Below are positions 17,805-27,558 of a stretch of DNA of 64,000 nucleotides, piece by piece. The translations under genes were made by a program, and so were the position numbers. Location: assembly GCF_900156915.1 (NCBI RefSeq), contig NZ_LT732535.1, positions 451,120 to 515,119 of the forward strand, in the 5' to 3' direction. How positions within the stretch are numbered: position 1 is the stretch's first letter; each line of letters starts with the position of its first letter. The stretch comes from Sediminibacillus massiliensis (GTDB lineage: Bacteria > Bacillota > Bacilli > Bacillales > Amphibacillaceae). The notes beneath the pieces were generated by a model. The model had not been told where the DNA came from and made no database searches. It saw only the letters and a program-made list of their open reading frames with translations.

Positions 17805-18479
17805 ATGCTTCAGAGATTATATGACTGGGTTGATGAGCGGATGGATATTACGCCATTGTGGCGGGATATCGCTGACCATGAGGTGCCTGAACACGTAAAC
17901 CCCGCACATCATTTCTCTGCGTTCGTTTACTGCTTCGGGGGACTGACGTTTTTTGTCACAGTCATTCAAATTTTGTCAGGCATGTTCTTGACGATGTATT
18001 ACGTACCGGATATTGAAAACGCTTGGAGATCTGTTTATTATTTGCAAACTGAAGTGGCACACGGTCAAATTGTCCGGGGAATGCATCACTGGGGAGCCAG
18101 TGTAGTTATTGTAATGTTATTCTTACATACCTTGCGTGTCTTTTTCCAGGGTGCCTACAAAAAACCAAGAGAATTGAACTGGATGGTCGGAGTTCTATTG
18201 TTCTTTGTTATGCTTGGGCTGGGATTGACAGGATACCTGTTGCCTTGGGATAACAAAGCGTATTTCGCCACACAGGTAACCTTGGAAATCGCAGAAAGTG
18301 TTCCATTTATAGGAGAAGCTACGAAAATTCTCTTATCGGGAGATCCTGAAATTGTAGGAGCCCAAACATTAACCAGATTCTTTGCTGTTCATGTTTTCTT
18401 CTTGCCTGCTGCATTATTTGCACTAATGGCAATCCACTTTATCATGATCAGGAAACAAGGGATTTCTGGACCACTATAA
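17805..18479 (+). CDS. qcrB: Menaquinol:cytochrome c reductase, cytochrome b subunit
   Basis: A 224-residue cytochrome b6-type protein with four transmembrane helices. Paired histidines for the two b hemes are seen in GMHHWGASVV and in FAVHVFFLP. Cys43 (in YCFGG) corresponds to the cysteine that in Firmicute b6 proteins binds an extra heme covalently. It oxidises menaquinol at the membrane. ATG 17805 starts right after the qcrA stop. Its length fits the split cytochrome b arrangement, with the C-terminal part carried by QcrC. Confidence 0.96.
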   Translation: MLQRLYDWVDERMDITPLWRDIADHEVPEHVNPAHHFSAFVYCFGGLTFFVTVIQILSGMFLTMYYVPDIENAWRSVYYLQTEVAHGQIVRGMHHWGASVVIVMLFLHTLRVFFQGAYKKPRELNWMVGVLLFFVMLGLGLTGYLLPWDNKAYFATQVTLEIAESVPFIGEATKILLSGDPEIVGAQTLTRFFAVHVFFLPAALFALMAIHFIMIRKQGISGPL

Positions 18480-18511
18480 AATGATGAAGATTACAAAAAG
18501 GAGGGAAAGCT

Positions 18512-19291
18512 GTGCATAAGGGTAAAGGGATGAAATTCGTCGGCGACTCACGTATAACAGCCGAACGGAAACCTAATATACCAAAAGACTATTCTGAATA
18601 TCCGGGAAGAACAGAAGCATTCTGGCCTAACTTCCTTTTGAAAGAATGGCTGGTCGGAGCTGTTTTTCTCGTTGGATTTTTATGTATGACTGTGGCCCAT
18701 CCCGCCCCTCTTGAAGGGCTTGCCGATCCGACCACTGCTGGCTACATACCGCTGCCAGACTGGTATTTCTTATTTTTATATCAATTATTAAAATATGAGT
18801 TTGCCAGTGGGCCTTGGGTGGTGCTCGGAACGGTCGTAATGCCTGGATTGGCATTTGGCGGACTTTTGCTTGCACCGTTTCTTGATAACCGACCGGGCAG
18901 AAGGGTATCGAAAAGACCGATTTCAGTATCCCTTATGTTAATAAGTATCGCTGCAGTATTCTGGCTTACTTATGAAGCTGCCGAACATGTTGATTGGGAA
19001 ACAAGAGCAGAAGAAAATACTCCAGAACTGCCTGTAGAAGTTGAAATCGACACGGAAGATCCTGGGTATGCTGTTTATGAGCAAAGCTGTATCAATTGTC
19101 ACGGCGAATCACTCGAAGGTAGTGCAGCGGCACCGTCTTTAATCGGAATAGAGCATGATGTAGACACTATCAAAGACATTGCTGTAAATGGTATAGGTGA
19201 TATGCCTGCCGGGCAATTCAACGGCTCTGAAGAAGAACTTCAGCAATTGGCTGAATTTATCGTCTCTGTAAACGAAGAAAATAACGAATAA
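18512..19291 (+). CDS. qcrC: Menaquinol:cytochrome c reductase, cytochrome b/c fusion subunit
   Basis: 259 residues. The N-terminal two thirds, with PDWYFLFLYQLLKYE and about three membrane spans, equal subunit IV of b6f complexes. The C-terminus (about residues 180-259) is a cytochrome c domain with the heme site CINCH at residues 193-197 and a probable Met ligand in GDMPAG. This fusion is typical of Bacillus bc complexes. GTG 18512 is used because GGAGGGAAAG lies at 18500-18509. It is followed by a strong terminator that closes the operon. Confidence 0.96.
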   Translation: MHKGKGMKFVGDSRITAERKPNIPKDYSEYPGRTEAFWPNFLLKEWLVGAVFLVGFLCMTVAHPAPLEGLADPTTAGYIPLPDWYFLFLYQLLKYEFASGPWVVLGTVVMPGLAFGGLLLAPFLDNRPGRRVSKRPISVSLMLISIAAVFWLTYEAAEHVDWETRAEENTPELPVEVEIDTEDPGYAVYEQSCINCHGESLEGSAAAPSLIGIEHDVDTIKDIAVNGIGDMPAGQFNGSEEELQQLAEFIVSVNEENNE

Positions 19292-19300
19292 TACCACTCA

Positions 19301-19331
19301 AGCCCCCGCCCGGCAGAAGGCGGGGGCTTTG
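19301..19331 (+). terminator. Rho-independent terminator of qcrABC
   Basis: The perfect GC-rich stem AGCCCCCGCC/GGCGGGGGCT with an eight-base loop is followed by TTG; the tail is short but the stem is very stable. Confidence 0.85.
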
Positions 19332-19412
19332 TATCTGATGGAAGTGGAGCATGGGCAGAAGGCGGCCGTGTTTTGTACTGTACTGCATTTCATGAAAGGA
19401 AAGGAATAATTT

Positions 19413-20000
19413 ATGTACCGATACATATTAACGAATAAGACTTTTTTATGGTTGTTGCTTATTGTCAATGTTTTGGGGACGATTTATGGTTATTTCTGGT
19501 ATGGATCCCAGCTTGCTGTAACACCGGCAATTTTTTTGCCGTTTGTCCCGGATAGCCCCACCGCCAGTCTGTTCTTTGCAGTTTTTTTGATTTTCTTCAT
19601 TAAAGGCAAAAATGTGCCTTATATAGAGGCTCTGGGCATGATAACCTTGTTTAAATATGGTGTTTGGGCTGTAATGATGAACTTGCTGGTCTTAGCCGTG
19701 ACTGGTGATTTAGCCTGGCAGGGATATATGTTGATGGCTTCCCATGGAGCGATGGCAGTTCAAGGATTGTTATATGCGCCTTTCTATAAAATCAGAATGC
19801 GGCATATCGTAGTGGCGGCAATCTGGACATTGCATAATGATATAATCGATTACGTATTCGGTATGATGCCTGTATATTCATCCTTATTAGATCACATGGA
19901 TCGAATAGGATATTTCACTTTTTGGCTAAGTATTCTATCTATCTTTATCGCTTATATCATGACCGTGGAGAAAGGGAAAAATACCCTTAGTCATATGTGA
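19413..20000 (+). CDS. ypjA: YpjA-like membrane protein (DUF1405)
   Basis: A 195-residue integral membrane protein with about five or six hydrophobic segments spread over its length. The positively charged loops (for example KGKN and RMRH) suggest the topology. It corresponds by position and size to B. subtilis YpjA, a DUF1405 protein of unknown function downstream of qcrC. AAAGGAAAGG lies before ATG 19413. The 120-base gap after the qcr terminator contains a G-rich stretch but no clear promoter. Confidence 0.85.
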   Translation: MYRYILTNKTFLWLLLIVNVLGTIYGYFWYGSQLAVTPAIFLPFVPDSPTASLFFAVFLIFFIKGKNVPYIEALGMITLFKYGVWAVMMNLLVLAVTGDLAWQGYMLMASHGAMAVQGLLYAPFYKIRMRHIVVAAIWTLHNDIIDYVFGMMPVYSSLLDHMDRIGYFTFWLSILSIFIAYIMTVEKGKNTLSHM

Positions 20001-20077
20001 AGAGTGTGTCCTGTTTTGGTCTAAACCTGTCCTTCTTTTCATACATTGAGAGTGAATAGTAAGGAGAGGGGATTTCT

Positions 20078-20833
20078 ATGAAAAAAACAGGGCTTTTATT
20101 GTTGATGTCACTCATAATACTTATATGGAATCTGTTTTCGAATACGGAAGTTGCCGCCCATCATTCCGATATATATTCTACCGTTCATCAATTCACACGG
20201 CTTGTACAGGAAGGCAGACATGAAGATGCCTCCAGACTTTTAGATGAACATCGTGCTGAATTGGAAAAGTTCATAGAAGAGCATTCGCCATGGGACAAGA
20301 GTGAGAAATTGAAAGAGTTGGTAGACAGTACTATTTTAACTGTAGAAAATCGGGAGAAGCAGAATAGAGAAAAATACTCCCAAGCATTGAAGCTGTTACT
20401 AGTAATGGATACACTGCAAGACGATGACAAGGCATTGCTTTCTTCATGGACAAGTGATCTTCGCTCCGAAATCGCCTCTTTACAGGAAGACGGAAATTTG
20501 ACAACAGAAGACATGGCCAAAGCAGCTGAGTATTGGGAAGTGATAGCACCGGCTCTTGAGCTTTCCATTCCCCAGTCTGATTTCGAAGCACTTTCTTCTG
20601 CTGTTTCAGCAGGGGAGTTGGCTATTGATCCAGAAGAGGAGAATTTGGCTTCGGTAACCGGGCAACTGCATGATCTGAATTTTAAACAAGAAGACAATAT
20701 AAAGAAGAGCATTACCTTGCTGATCATGGTGGTTTTAGTCGGAGGAGTTATTATTACAACTTTGTCGTATGTAGGTTTTAAAAAATACAAAGGTGAGAAA
20801 GATAAAGTAGGGAATAGAAGTGAAAACAGTTGA
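20078..20833 (+). CDS. ypjB: YpjB-like sporulation protein
   Basis: 251 residues. The N-terminus is a signal peptide (MKKTGLLLLMSLIILIW...), the middle about 170 residues are acidic and helical, and a single membrane span lies near residues 209-231, followed by a basic cytoplasmic tail. This is the architecture of the YpjB sporulation proteins, which in B. subtilis are sigma-E controlled. The role is not defined. AAGGAGAGGGG at 20061-20071 precedes ATG 20078. I did not find a convincing sigma-E promoter upstream. Confidence 0.8.
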   Translation: MKKTGLLLLMSLIILIWNLFSNTEVAAHHSDIYSTVHQFTRLVQEGRHEDASRLLDEHRAELEKFIEEHSPWDKSEKLKELVDSTILTVENREKQNREKYSQALKLLLVMDTLQDDDKALLSSWTSDLRSEIASLQEDGNLTTEDMAKAAEYWEVIAPALELSIPQSDFEALSSAVSAGELAIDPEEENLASVTGQLHDLNFKQEDNIKKSITLLIMVVLVGGVIITTLSYVGFKKYKGEKDKVGNRSENS

Positions 20834-20902
20834 CTATTTCCGGCTTTTTGACTAAAATTGACCTTAAGTAAGATAGATTTTTCACACTATGGAGGAATGG
20901 AA

Positions 20903-21592
20903 ATGTTCTCATCTTTAGGCGGCTATTTAATCTATATCGCCCTATTGCTGATTGTCCCGCTTTGGGCACAATCAAAAGTGAAAAGCACATACAAAAAGTA
21001 TTCAAAGGTTGCTACTTCGTCGTATATGACAGGACAACAGGTGGCAAGAAAGATATTGGATGACAATGGCTTATTTGATGTCAGAATCGAAGAAACCAGA
21101 GGAGTACTGTCAGACCATTATGATCCAAGAAAGAAAGTGGTCAGATTATCGAGCGACAATTACCATGGACATTCCATGGTAGCATCAGCAATTGCTGCTC
21201 ATGAAGTAGGCCACGCTATACAGGATGCTGAATCATATGCGTTTCTACGCTTCAGGCATACATTGTTCCCGCTTGCAAATCTCGGTTCAAACCTATCGTT
21301 CATTCTTATTCTGGCTGGTGCCTTAATGGGATTGATGAATCTCGTTTTAGTAGGGATTGTATTTATGTCTTTTGCGGTGCTGTTCCAACTTGTTACGCTG
21401 CCGGTGGAATTCAACGCTTCCAATCGGGCGATGGGACAATTGGTGTCCAGCGGAATCATCCGTAACAACGAAGAGCGCCAGACAAAAAAAGTCTTGAACG
21501 CTGCTGCTTTGACTTACGTAGCTGCCGCACTGGTAGCCGTTGCCGAATTGATCCGCTTTGTATTAATGTTTCTAGGACCGAGCGAAGAGTAA
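20903..21592 (+). CDS. Membrane zinc metallopeptidase, YugP family
   Basis: A 229-residue membrane protein with the zinc-protease motif HEVGH (His100, Glu101, His104) and membrane segments near residues 5-20, 115-155 and 200-225. The region around GMTGQQVARKIL-like YMTGQQVARKILDDNGL and the phrase FDVRIEETRGVLSDHYDP is characteristic of the YugP-type neutral zinc peptidases. Substrates are unknown. GGAGG at 20891-20895 makes ATG 20903 the likely start. In B. subtilis yugP is elsewhere, so the location between ypjB and ypjC is a local arrangement. A bidirectional terminator follows. Confidence 0.88.
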   Translation: MFSSLGGYLIYIALLLIVPLWAQSKVKSTYKKYSKVATSSYMTGQQVARKILDDNGLFDVRIEETRGVLSDHYDPRKKVVRLSSDNYHGHSMVASAIAAHEVGHAIQDAESYAFLRFRHTLFPLANLGSNLSFILILAGALMGLMNLVLVGIVFMSFAVLFQLVTLPVEFNASNRAMGQLVSSGIIRNNEERQTKKVLNAAALTYVAAALVAVAELIRFVLMFLGPSEE

Positions 21593-21596
21593 ATAA

Positions 21597-21637
21597 AAAG
21601 CCGATTCCCGAATTATTGGGGAACCGGCTTTTTTTAA
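21597..21637. terminator. Bidirectional terminator between the YugP-like gene and ypjC
   Basis: The stem AAAGCCG-ATTCCC pairs with GGGGAA-CCGGCTTT and has A-rich sequence on one side and seven T on the other. It serves the two convergent genes. Confidence 0.85.
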
Positions 21638-22509
21638 TCGTTTAGCGGTTTTTTGTTCTCGTCCAGTGTGAACCCTTCTCCTACTACGTCATGCACCGAG
21701 GTCACCGCCACAAACGCATGGGGGTCAACTTCGTGGATGATGTTTTTCAATCGGACGATTTCGTTCCTGGCCACAACACAGTAAAGCACATCTCGTTTCT
21801 CACCTGTATAATGACCCTTGCCTTGTAATACGGTAACACCCCTGTCCATTTTCTCCATGATTCTATTAGATATTTCTGTACTGGAGTTGGAGATAATAGT
21901 CGCCCCTCTTGCTGCATATGCGCCTTCCTGGATAAAATCAATTACACGGGCTGCTACATAGACAGCTACAAGTGTGTACATGCCTTCCACCAATTCAAGG
22001 TAAGTCAAAATGGAAGTGGCGATGACCAAACCGTCAAATAGAAACATTGTTTTACCCATGCTCCATCCTGCATATTTATATACAATTCTTGCGATGATAT
22101 CGACACCGCCTGTCGTCCCACCATAGCGGAAAATGATACCTAGCCCTATACCGATCGATACTCCTGCAAACAACGCCACCAGAGTCATATCCGATTGAAG
22201 ATAAAGCTGGTACTGATTGTTTTGAAAGACACTTAAAAACAGAGACACTGCCAATGTGCCGATAACTGTATAAAGAAAGGTGTTCCTGCTTAAAAACTTC
22301 CATCCTACGATAAAAGCGGGAATATTTAGCAAGATGTTCGTTACAGCCGGATCCCACCCCCATAAAAAGTACATCAACAGAGTAATACCGGTGAATCCGC
22401 CTTCGCCCAGTTCATTCTGCATATTAAAATGGACGATCCCAAAAGAAAAAATAGCTGCCCCAAGCAGGATAAATAGTATATTTTTCAATTTCAAACCCCA
22501 AAATGCCAC
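21634..22509 (-). CDS. ypjC: YitT family membrane protein (YpjC-like, DUF2179)
   Basis: A 291-residue protein with five or six transmembrane helices in the first 200 residues, including the GEGGFTGITLL and RYGGTTGGVDIIARI segments typical of YitT proteins. The C-terminal soluble domain of about 80 residues is the DUF2179 (ferredoxin-like) domain, ending near VDPHAFVAVTSVHDVVGEG. Transport function is unproven. On the minus strand the GTG start is preceded by GAGGTGAGAAT. It is convergent with the YugP-like gene and divergent from ypjD. Confidence 0.88.
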   Translation of the reverse strand: MAFWGLKLKNILFILLGAAIFSFGIVHFNMQNELGEGGFTGITLLMYFLWGWDPAVTNILLNIPAFIVGWKFLSRNTFLYTVIGTLAVSLFLSVFQNNQYQLYLQSDMTLVALFAGVSIGIGLGIIFRYGGTTGGVDIIARIVYKYAGWSMGKTMFLFDGLVIATSILTYLELVEGMYTLVAVYVAARVIDFIQEGAYAARGATIISNSSTEISNRIMEKMDRGVTVLQGKGHYTGEKRDVLYCVVARNEIVRLKNIIHEVDPHAFVAVTSVHDVVGEGFTLDENKKPLND

Positions 22510-22579
22510 ATTCTCACCTCTACGATATAATTTGAAAAATTAAAAGAGCAGTCTGACTTTGTTGCGCTGGATGAATCAT

Positions 22580-22608
22580 TTGTCAAAATTTCTCCTTTTA
22601 GCTAACAT
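22580..22608 (+). promoter_or_regulatory. Possible sigma-A promoter of the ypjD-dapB-...-panD gene run
   Basis: TTGTCA and TAACAT are separated by 17 bp, about 80 bases before ypjD. It is the best promoter-like sequence before this long series of closely spaced genes. Confidence 0.45.
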
Positions 22609-22686
22609 GATAAGTGATAAAATTATATGAAGGCAACTTTTTCTGACTTTTGCCTGATTTGAAGCAATACATAAAGGAGTTCAGTC

Positions 22687-23043
22687 ATGAATAATCTGAA
22701 GAACTATACCACCAAGGAAATGGAACAAAGGGTTGACCGTTATATTTCCCAATTTAAAGAAGGTTATTTTTCACCGCTCAGCCTGATGGCCAGGTTGACG
22801 GAAGAAGCGGGCGAACTGGCAAGAGAAGTCAACCACCGGTATGGTGAAAAACCAAAAAAACCGAGTGAAGATGATAGTACAATGGAAGAGGAACTCGGCG
22901 ATTTGTTGTTTGTGATGATTTGTTTTGCCAACTCTTTGAATATCAGCCTTTCTGATGCTTTCGAGCTGGCAATGAATAAAATTGAAACCAGAGACAAGAA
23001 TCGTTGGACAAGAATTGAGGGAAAGGAAGTAGAAGATGAATAA
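22687..23043 (+). CDS. ypjD: MazG-like nucleotide pyrophosphohydrolase YpjD
   Basis: 118 residues of all-alpha NTP pyrophosphatase type. The metal-binding pattern E-x-x-E ... E-x-x-D is visible in [11 protein letters not shown] (about residues 39-49) and in [11 protein letters not shown] (about residues 67-77). Such enzymes hydrolyse non-canonical or excess nucleoside triphosphates. AAAGGAG lies before ATG 22687. The last eight bases overlap the start of dapB, so translation is coupled. Confidence 0.9.
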   Translation: MNNLKNYTTKEMEQRVDRYISQFKEGYFSPLSLMARLTEEAGELAREVNHRYGEKPKKPSEDDSTMEEELGDLLFVMICFANSLNISLSDAFELAMNKIETRDKNRWTRIEGKEVEDE

Positions 23044-23836
23044 AATAAAAATTATCGTCGCAGGTCCCCGTGGTAAAATGGGCAGTGAAGCCCTCAGAAT
23101 GATAAGCAAAGAAGAAGGCTTGGAACTTGCTGCATGTGTTGACAGAAAAAATGGAGGAAAACAAGTTAAAGATGTAGAAGGATTGCCCCAGTTCGATGCA
23201 TACATATATGAAGATTTAGAAGAATGTTTTCAATCGGTTGAAGCCGACGTCCTTGTGGATTTGACTACTCCTGAAGTCGGCTATAAGCACACGAAGTTAG
23301 CATTGGAATACGGTTTGCGCCCTGTAGTTGGTACGACGGGATTCACAGAGGAGCAGTTGGCAGAGCTCACCGATTTGGCAGAAAGGAAAGAACTGGGAGT
23401 CGTTATTGCTCCTAATTTTGCATTAGGGGCTGTACTGATGATGCAATTTTCCAAATGGGCGGCAAAATACTTCCCTGACGTGGAAATAATCGAACGCCAC
23501 CATGATAATAAACTGGATGCGCCATCCGGTACTGCGGTGAAAACAGCCCAGTTGATAAAAGAAGCTAGAGAGAGTAAAAAACAAGGCCATCCCGATGAAA
23601 AAGAAACCATTGAAGGTGCCAGGGGAGCAGATTTTGATGGAATGAAAATTCACAGTGTGAGGCTTCCCGGTCTTGTGGCACATCAGGAAGTAGTGTTTGG
23701 GGGCTCTGGTCAAAATTTGACTATCAAGCATGATTCCTTTCACAGAGAATCATTTATGTCGGGAGTTAAGCTGGCAGTCGAGCATGTCATAAAACTTGAT
23801 ATGCTGGTGTATGGACTCGAAAATTTACTGGATTGA
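23036..23836 (+). CDS. dapB: 4-hydroxy-tetrahydrodipicolinate reductase
   Basis: 266 residues. The N-terminal dinucleotide-binding loop is [24 protein letters not shown] lies near residue 100, and the substrate signature [15 protein letters not shown] lies near residues 152-166. It reduces 4-hydroxy-tetrahydrodipicolinate in the lysine and diaminopimelate pathway, and it also supplies the precursor of dipicolinate for spores. ATG 23036 overlaps the end of ypjD by eight bases, with AAAGGAAG upstream. mgsA follows after 10 bases. Confidence 0.97.
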   Translation: MNKIKIIVAGPRGKMGSEALRMISKEEGLELAACVDRKNGGKQVKDVEGLPQFDAYIYEDLEECFQSVEADVLVDLTTPEVGYKHTKLALEYGLRPVVGTTGFTEEQLAELTDLAERKELGVVIAPNFALGAVLMMQFSKWAAKYFPDVEIIERHHDNKLDAPSGTAVKTAQLIKEARESKKQGHPDEKETIEGARGADFDGMKIHSVRLPGLVAHQEVVFGGSGQNLTIKHDSFHRESFMSGVKLAVEHVIKLDMLVYGLENLLD

Positions 23837-23846
23837 GGGGATAAAA

Positions 23847-24266
23847 GTGAATATAGCTTTAATCGCGCATGATAAAAAGAAAGCGGACATGATCAGTTTT
23901 ACAATTGCTTATACCCATATTCTCAAGCATCATCGCCTGTTTGCTACCGGTACGACGGGGAAAAAGGTAGCAGAATCAACGAAAATGGACGTCCACCGTT
24001 TCCAATCTGGCCCCTTGGGAGGAGACCAACAAATCGGAGCCATGATTGCGGAAAATGACATGGATGTGGTGATTTTCTTCCGTGACCCGTTGACGGCACA
24101 GCCGCACGAACCTGATGTAAGTGCTCTTATGCGCTTGTGTGATGTGTATCAAATTCCGCTGGCCACGAATCTTGGCGCTGCTGAAATTGTGATCCGCGCA
24201 TTGGAGCACGGAGATTTCCAATGGAGAGAGATTGTACAGAAAAAAAAGGAACAAGGAAATAAATGA
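23847..24266 (+). CDS. mgsA: Methylglyoxal synthase
   Basis: 139 residues starting [16 protein letters not shown], with catalytic and phosphate-binding features ATGTTGKKV and [14 protein letters not shown]. It converts dihydroxyacetone phosphate to methylglyoxal as a bypass of lower glycolysis. GTG 23847 with GAGGGGAT upstream is the likely start; earlier in-frame codons lie inside dapB. In B. subtilis bshB1 follows mgsA; here bshA follows directly and overlaps by four bases (ATGA). The methylglyoxal product is detoxified with bacillithiol, which gives the neighbourhood some logic. Confidence 0.96.
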   Translation: MNIALIAHDKKKADMISFTIAYTHILKHHRLFATGTTGKKVAESTKMDVHRFQSGPLGGDQQIGAMIAENDMDVVIFFRDPLTAQPHEPDVSALMRLCDVYQIPLATNLGAAEIVIRALEHGDFQWREIVQKKKEQGNK

Positions 24267-25384
24267 TGAAAAAAATCGGAATAACTTGTTATCCTTCAGT
24301 TGGAGGATCAGGTATTATAGCAACCGAATTAGGAAAATTACTGGCAAAGAGAGGTCATGAAATCCATTTTATCACTTCCAGCCTTCCGTTTCGTTTGAAT
24401 AGTGTTCGCTCGAATATTTATTTCCATGAAGTGGAGGTAAATCATTATCCGGTCTTTAAATACCCTCCGTATGATTTATCACTGGCCAGTAAAATGGCAG
24501 AAGTAATCGACCGGGAGAAGTTAGATATCCTGCATGTTCATTATGCGATGCCCCATGCGATATGTGCTATTCTTGCAAGAGACATGGCAGACCATGATGT
24601 CAAAATCGTCACTACCTTGCATGGAACCGATATTACCGTACTCGGAATCGACAGAAGCTTAAAGAAAATGATCAAGCATGGCATAGACTTGTCTGATTCG
24701 GTAACGGCGGTTTCGAACAGCCTTGTAGACCAAACAAAAGAGATGCTGGGTGTGGAAAGAAAAATCGAGGTAGTCCATAATTTTATCGATGAAAATGAAT
24801 ACTACTATCGTTCCAGTAATGATTTGAAAAGGCAGTATGGTATAAAGGAAGAAGAAAAGGTCATTGTTCATATATCCAACTTCCGGAAAGTGAAACGAGT
24901 ACAGGATGTCATTCATGCTTTCGAAAAAATTTGCGGCCAAATGCCGGCCAAGTTGTTGCTGGTCGGAGACGGGCCCGAACTGTCTGAAATGTATAAGCTG
25001 GTTGAAAGTGCAGGACTTAGTGACAATGTTTTATTTCTCGGAAGACAAATAAACGTTGCTGATATATTGTCTATATCGGATTTGAAGTTGTTATTGTCCG
25101 AAAAAGAAAGTTTTGGGTTAGTACTGCTTGAAGCGATGGCCTGCGGCGTTCCTTGTATTGGTACAAATATAGGTGGAATTCCCGAAGTCATCGAAAATGG
25201 ATACAATGGTTACATTGCAGAACTCGGTGATGTCGATCAAGTTTCCAATATGGCATTGGATATATTGACCAATGGGGAATTATGGAAGCGTATGTCTCAA
25301 AACAGCATTTATACAGTTAAAGAAAGATTCAACTCAGACAAAATTATCTCCGAATATGAAAAAATATATGACAATTTAATGTAG
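24263..25384 (+). CDS. bshA: N-acetyl-alpha-D-glucosaminyl L-malate synthase (bacillithiol pathway)
   Basis: A 373-residue GT-B fold, family 4 glycosyltransferase. The N-terminal [18 protein letters not shown] binds donor and acceptor, and the C-terminal [16 protein letters not shown] contains the EX7E motif. BshA joins UDP-GlcNAc and L-malate in the first step of bacillithiol synthesis. The next enzyme, the deacetylase bshB1, is not encoded here between mgsA and bshA as in B. subtilis. Two ATG codons (24263, 24266) are possible starts, both overlapping the mgsA end. cca begins 14 bases after the stop. Confidence 0.95.
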   Translation: MMKKIGITCYPSVGGSGIIATELGKLLAKRGHEIHFITSSLPFRLNSVRSNIYFHEVEVNHYPVFKYPPYDLSLASKMAEVIDREKLDILHVHYAMPHAICAILARDMADHDVKIVTTLHGTDITVLGIDRSLKKMIKHGIDLSDSVTAVSNSLVDQTKEMLGVERKIEVVHNFIDENEYYYRSSNDLKRQYGIKEEEKVIVHISNFRKVKRVQDVIHAFEKICGQMPAKLLLVGDGPELSEMYKLVESAGLSDNVLFLGRQINVADILSISDLKLLLSEKESFGLVLLEAMACGVPCIGTNIGGIPEVIENGYNGYIAELGDVDQVSNMALDILTNGELWKRMSQNSIYTVKERFNSDKIISEYEKIYDNLM

Positions 25385-25398
25385 ACAGGTGATTCAGA

Positions 25399-26592
25399 AT
25401 GGTTCCGGACTCTTTCTCTTCAGCAGAAAAAATATTGGAAAAGCTTGAAATGAACGGCTACAAGGCTTACTTTGTCGGCGGGGCAGTACGTGATTTGCTG
25501 CTCGGCAGAAAAGTCGGCGACATCGATATTACAACCTCGGCCAGGCCGGAGGAGGTTCAAGCATTATTCCACAAAGTCATTCCTGTCGGTATCGAACATG
25601 GTACTGTTATTGTAAGGATGGATGGCGAATCTTTTGAAACGACGACATTCCGTGTAGAAGCTGGTTACTCTGATTTCCGTCATCCTGACCGCGTCGGTTA
25701 TGTCGATAATATCGAAGAAGATCTGTCTAGACGTGATTTCACCATCAATGCAATGGCGATGGACCGAAGAGGAAACATAATAGACCCATTCCGTGGCAGG
25801 GATGATATCGAGTCTGGATTGATTCAGACGGTGGGGCAACCTGTCGAGAGATTCCAAGAAGATCCGCTGAGGATGATGAGGGCAGTAAGGTTCTGCAGCC
25901 AGCTTGGTTTTTCCATAGAACAAACCACACTGCATGCTTTGCAGGCACAAGCCCCATTATTGAAAAATATTGCCGTTGAACGGATAGCGGTAGAATTGGA
26001 AAAAATGTTTCAAGGTTCAAATGTCAGAGAGGGTGCCGGTTTGTTGAAACAATCCGGACTGACTGAATACTTTCCTGTTTTCAGCAACAATCAATCATTC
26101 ATTAATCAGCTCGCAGAAACTGCTGTGCCTTTGTCTTCTTTCCGGGAGATGCTTTGTTTCTTTGTTGAGGTACTGCCTGCCGTACCTGTTGATGATTGGG
26201 TAAAAGAATGGAAACTTTCCAATCGGGTGGGCAGGGAGGCAAAGCTTTTATCAACTCTCCTTCGCCAAAGCCGTCGCCATGGAATTGGACCTTGGCTTGT
26301 CTATCAGCTTCCTGGAGAAATGATTCCTGGTTTTGCAAGCCTTTATTCTTTGTTGGTGGGTTCCATAACTGAAAGAGAATTGCGTCGACTTAAGGAAGGT
26401 CTGCCTATTAAAGACAGAAAGCAGCTGTCCATTAATGGAAATGATTTGGTGGATATGTACCCTGAAAGGAAGAAGGGGGCATGGATCAAAGAATGTCTGG
26501 ACACTATCGAAAGGTATGTTGTCACGGGGGAAATATCCAACAACAAGCAAGATATAAAGGAGTGGATAAGGAATCATGACCACACGAAATAA
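25399..26592 (+). CDS. cca: CCA tRNA nucleotidyltransferase
   Basis: A 397-residue class II polymerase beta-fold nucleotidyltransferase. GGAVRDLLLGRKVGDIDIT near residue 27 contains the G-x-x-RD and DxD catalytic motifs. RRDFTINAMAMD near residue 110 and EDPLRMMRAVRFCSQLG near residue 155 select CTP and ATP. It adds or repairs the 3'-terminal CCA of tRNA without a template. ATG 25399 follows AGACAGGTGA. The end overlaps the start of birA by 17 bases. Position bshA-cca-birA matches B. subtilis. Confidence 0.97.
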   Translation: MVPDSFSSAEKILEKLEMNGYKAYFVGGAVRDLLLGRKVGDIDITTSARPEEVQALFHKVIPVGIEHGTVIVRMDGESFETTTFRVEAGYSDFRHPDRVGYVDNIEEDLSRRDFTINAMAMDRRGNIIDPFRGRDDIESGLIQTVGQPVERFQEDPLRMMRAVRFCSQLGFSIEQTTLHALQAQAPLLKNIAVERIAVELEKMFQGSNVREGAGLLKQSGLTEYFPVFSNNQSFINQLAETAVPLSSFREMLCFFVEVLPAVPVDDWVKEWKLSNRVGREAKLLSTLLRQSRRHGIGPWLVYQLPGEMIPGFASLYSLLVGSITERELRRLKEGLPIKDRKQLSINGNDLVDMYPERKKGAWIKECLDTIERYVVTGEISNNKQDIKEWIRNHDHTK

Positions 26593-27547
26593 ATTAATCG
26601 AGATTCTTTCAAAAAACAGAGATGGTCATATATCCGGGCAGGAACTTTCCCTCCAACTGGATATTTCCCGGACTGCTGTGTGGAAACATATGAAAGAGCT
26701 CGAGAAAGACGGGTACGGGATAGAAGCAGTGCCGCGAAAGGGATATCGGATTACCGACTTTCCCGACAAACTATCAGCAAATACCGTCCAATGGGGGCTT
26801 AAGACAAATAAAATCGGCAGGAGAGTCATACATAAAAAAGAAGTACTGTCGACCCAGATCATAGGCCATCAGCTTGCCGCCGAAGGAGCTCCGGAAGGAA
26901 CCGTGGTTATCGCGGATGAGCAAACAGCAGGCAAAGGCCGGATGAACCGAAAATGGCATTCGGCTAAAGGTGAAGGTATTTGGATGAGCATTGTTCTCAG
27001 GCCCGGGATAATGCCTCACATTGCTCCACAAATCACTTTGATGACAGCGACAGTTCTCGCCAATGCAATTCAAGAAGTGACTGGATTGAATCCGCAAATT
27101 AAATGGCCTAACGACATCATGATTAACGGGAGAAAGACAGCGGGAATACTTACAGAAATGCAGGCTGAACAAGACCAGGTCCAGTACATCGTGCTCGGAA
27201 TCGGTATGAATGTTAATCAATTGGAAACAGCCATGCCTGCGGAATTGCATAAAAAAGCGACATCGTTAAGACAAGAAACAGGACAGCTATGGAACTTGAA
27301 TACACTCATTCAAACCATCCTTTCAAATTTCGAGTCGGCATATGACCATTTTCTTCAATATGGATTTAGCGATACCAAGCAAAAATGGGAAAGTCTTGCA
27401 TATAAAATGGGTGAAATCGTAACGATCAATACTCCTGGCAGACAGTGGAAAGCAGAATTAGTTGGTCTGGCTGCGAACGGGGCAGTACAAGTAAGGACAG
27501 CTGATAATAAAGTAGAAACGTTGTATTCAGCAGAAATTCAATGGTAA
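26576..27547 (+). CDS. birA: Biotin protein ligase and biotin operon repressor
   Basis: 323 residues. An N-terminal winged helix-turn-helix (residues 1-60; [21 protein letters not shown]) allows operator binding. The central catalytic domain has [20 protein letters not shown], the biotinyl-AMP loop, and [18 protein letters not shown] with the catalytic lysine. The C-terminal SH3-like part closes the protein. It biotinylates carboxylases and represses biotin genes when holo. AAGGAG precedes ATG 26576, inside cca. panB follows 11 bases after the stop. Confidence 0.96.
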   Translation: MTTRNKLIEILSKNRDGHISGQELSLQLDISRTAVWKHMKELEKDGYGIEAVPRKGYRITDFPDKLSANTVQWGLKTNKIGRRVIHKKEVLSTQIIGHQLAAEGAPEGTVVIADEQTAGKGRMNRKWHSAKGEGIWMSIVLRPGIMPHIAPQITLMTATVLANAIQEVTGLNPQIKWPNDIMINGRKTAGILTEMQAEQDQVQYIVLGIGMNVNQLETAMPAELHKKATSLRQETGQLWNLNTLIQTILSNFESAYDHFLQYGFSDTKQKWESLAYKMGEIVTINTPGRQWKAELVGLAANGAVQVRTADNKVETLYSAEIQW

Positions 27548-27558
27548 GGGGAATTGAA

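Noticed and set aside
20188-20790. 200-codon Ser-rich minus-strand frame opposite ypjB
   Set aside because: It is the antisense of an acidic helical protein, which typically gives Ser-rich shadows.
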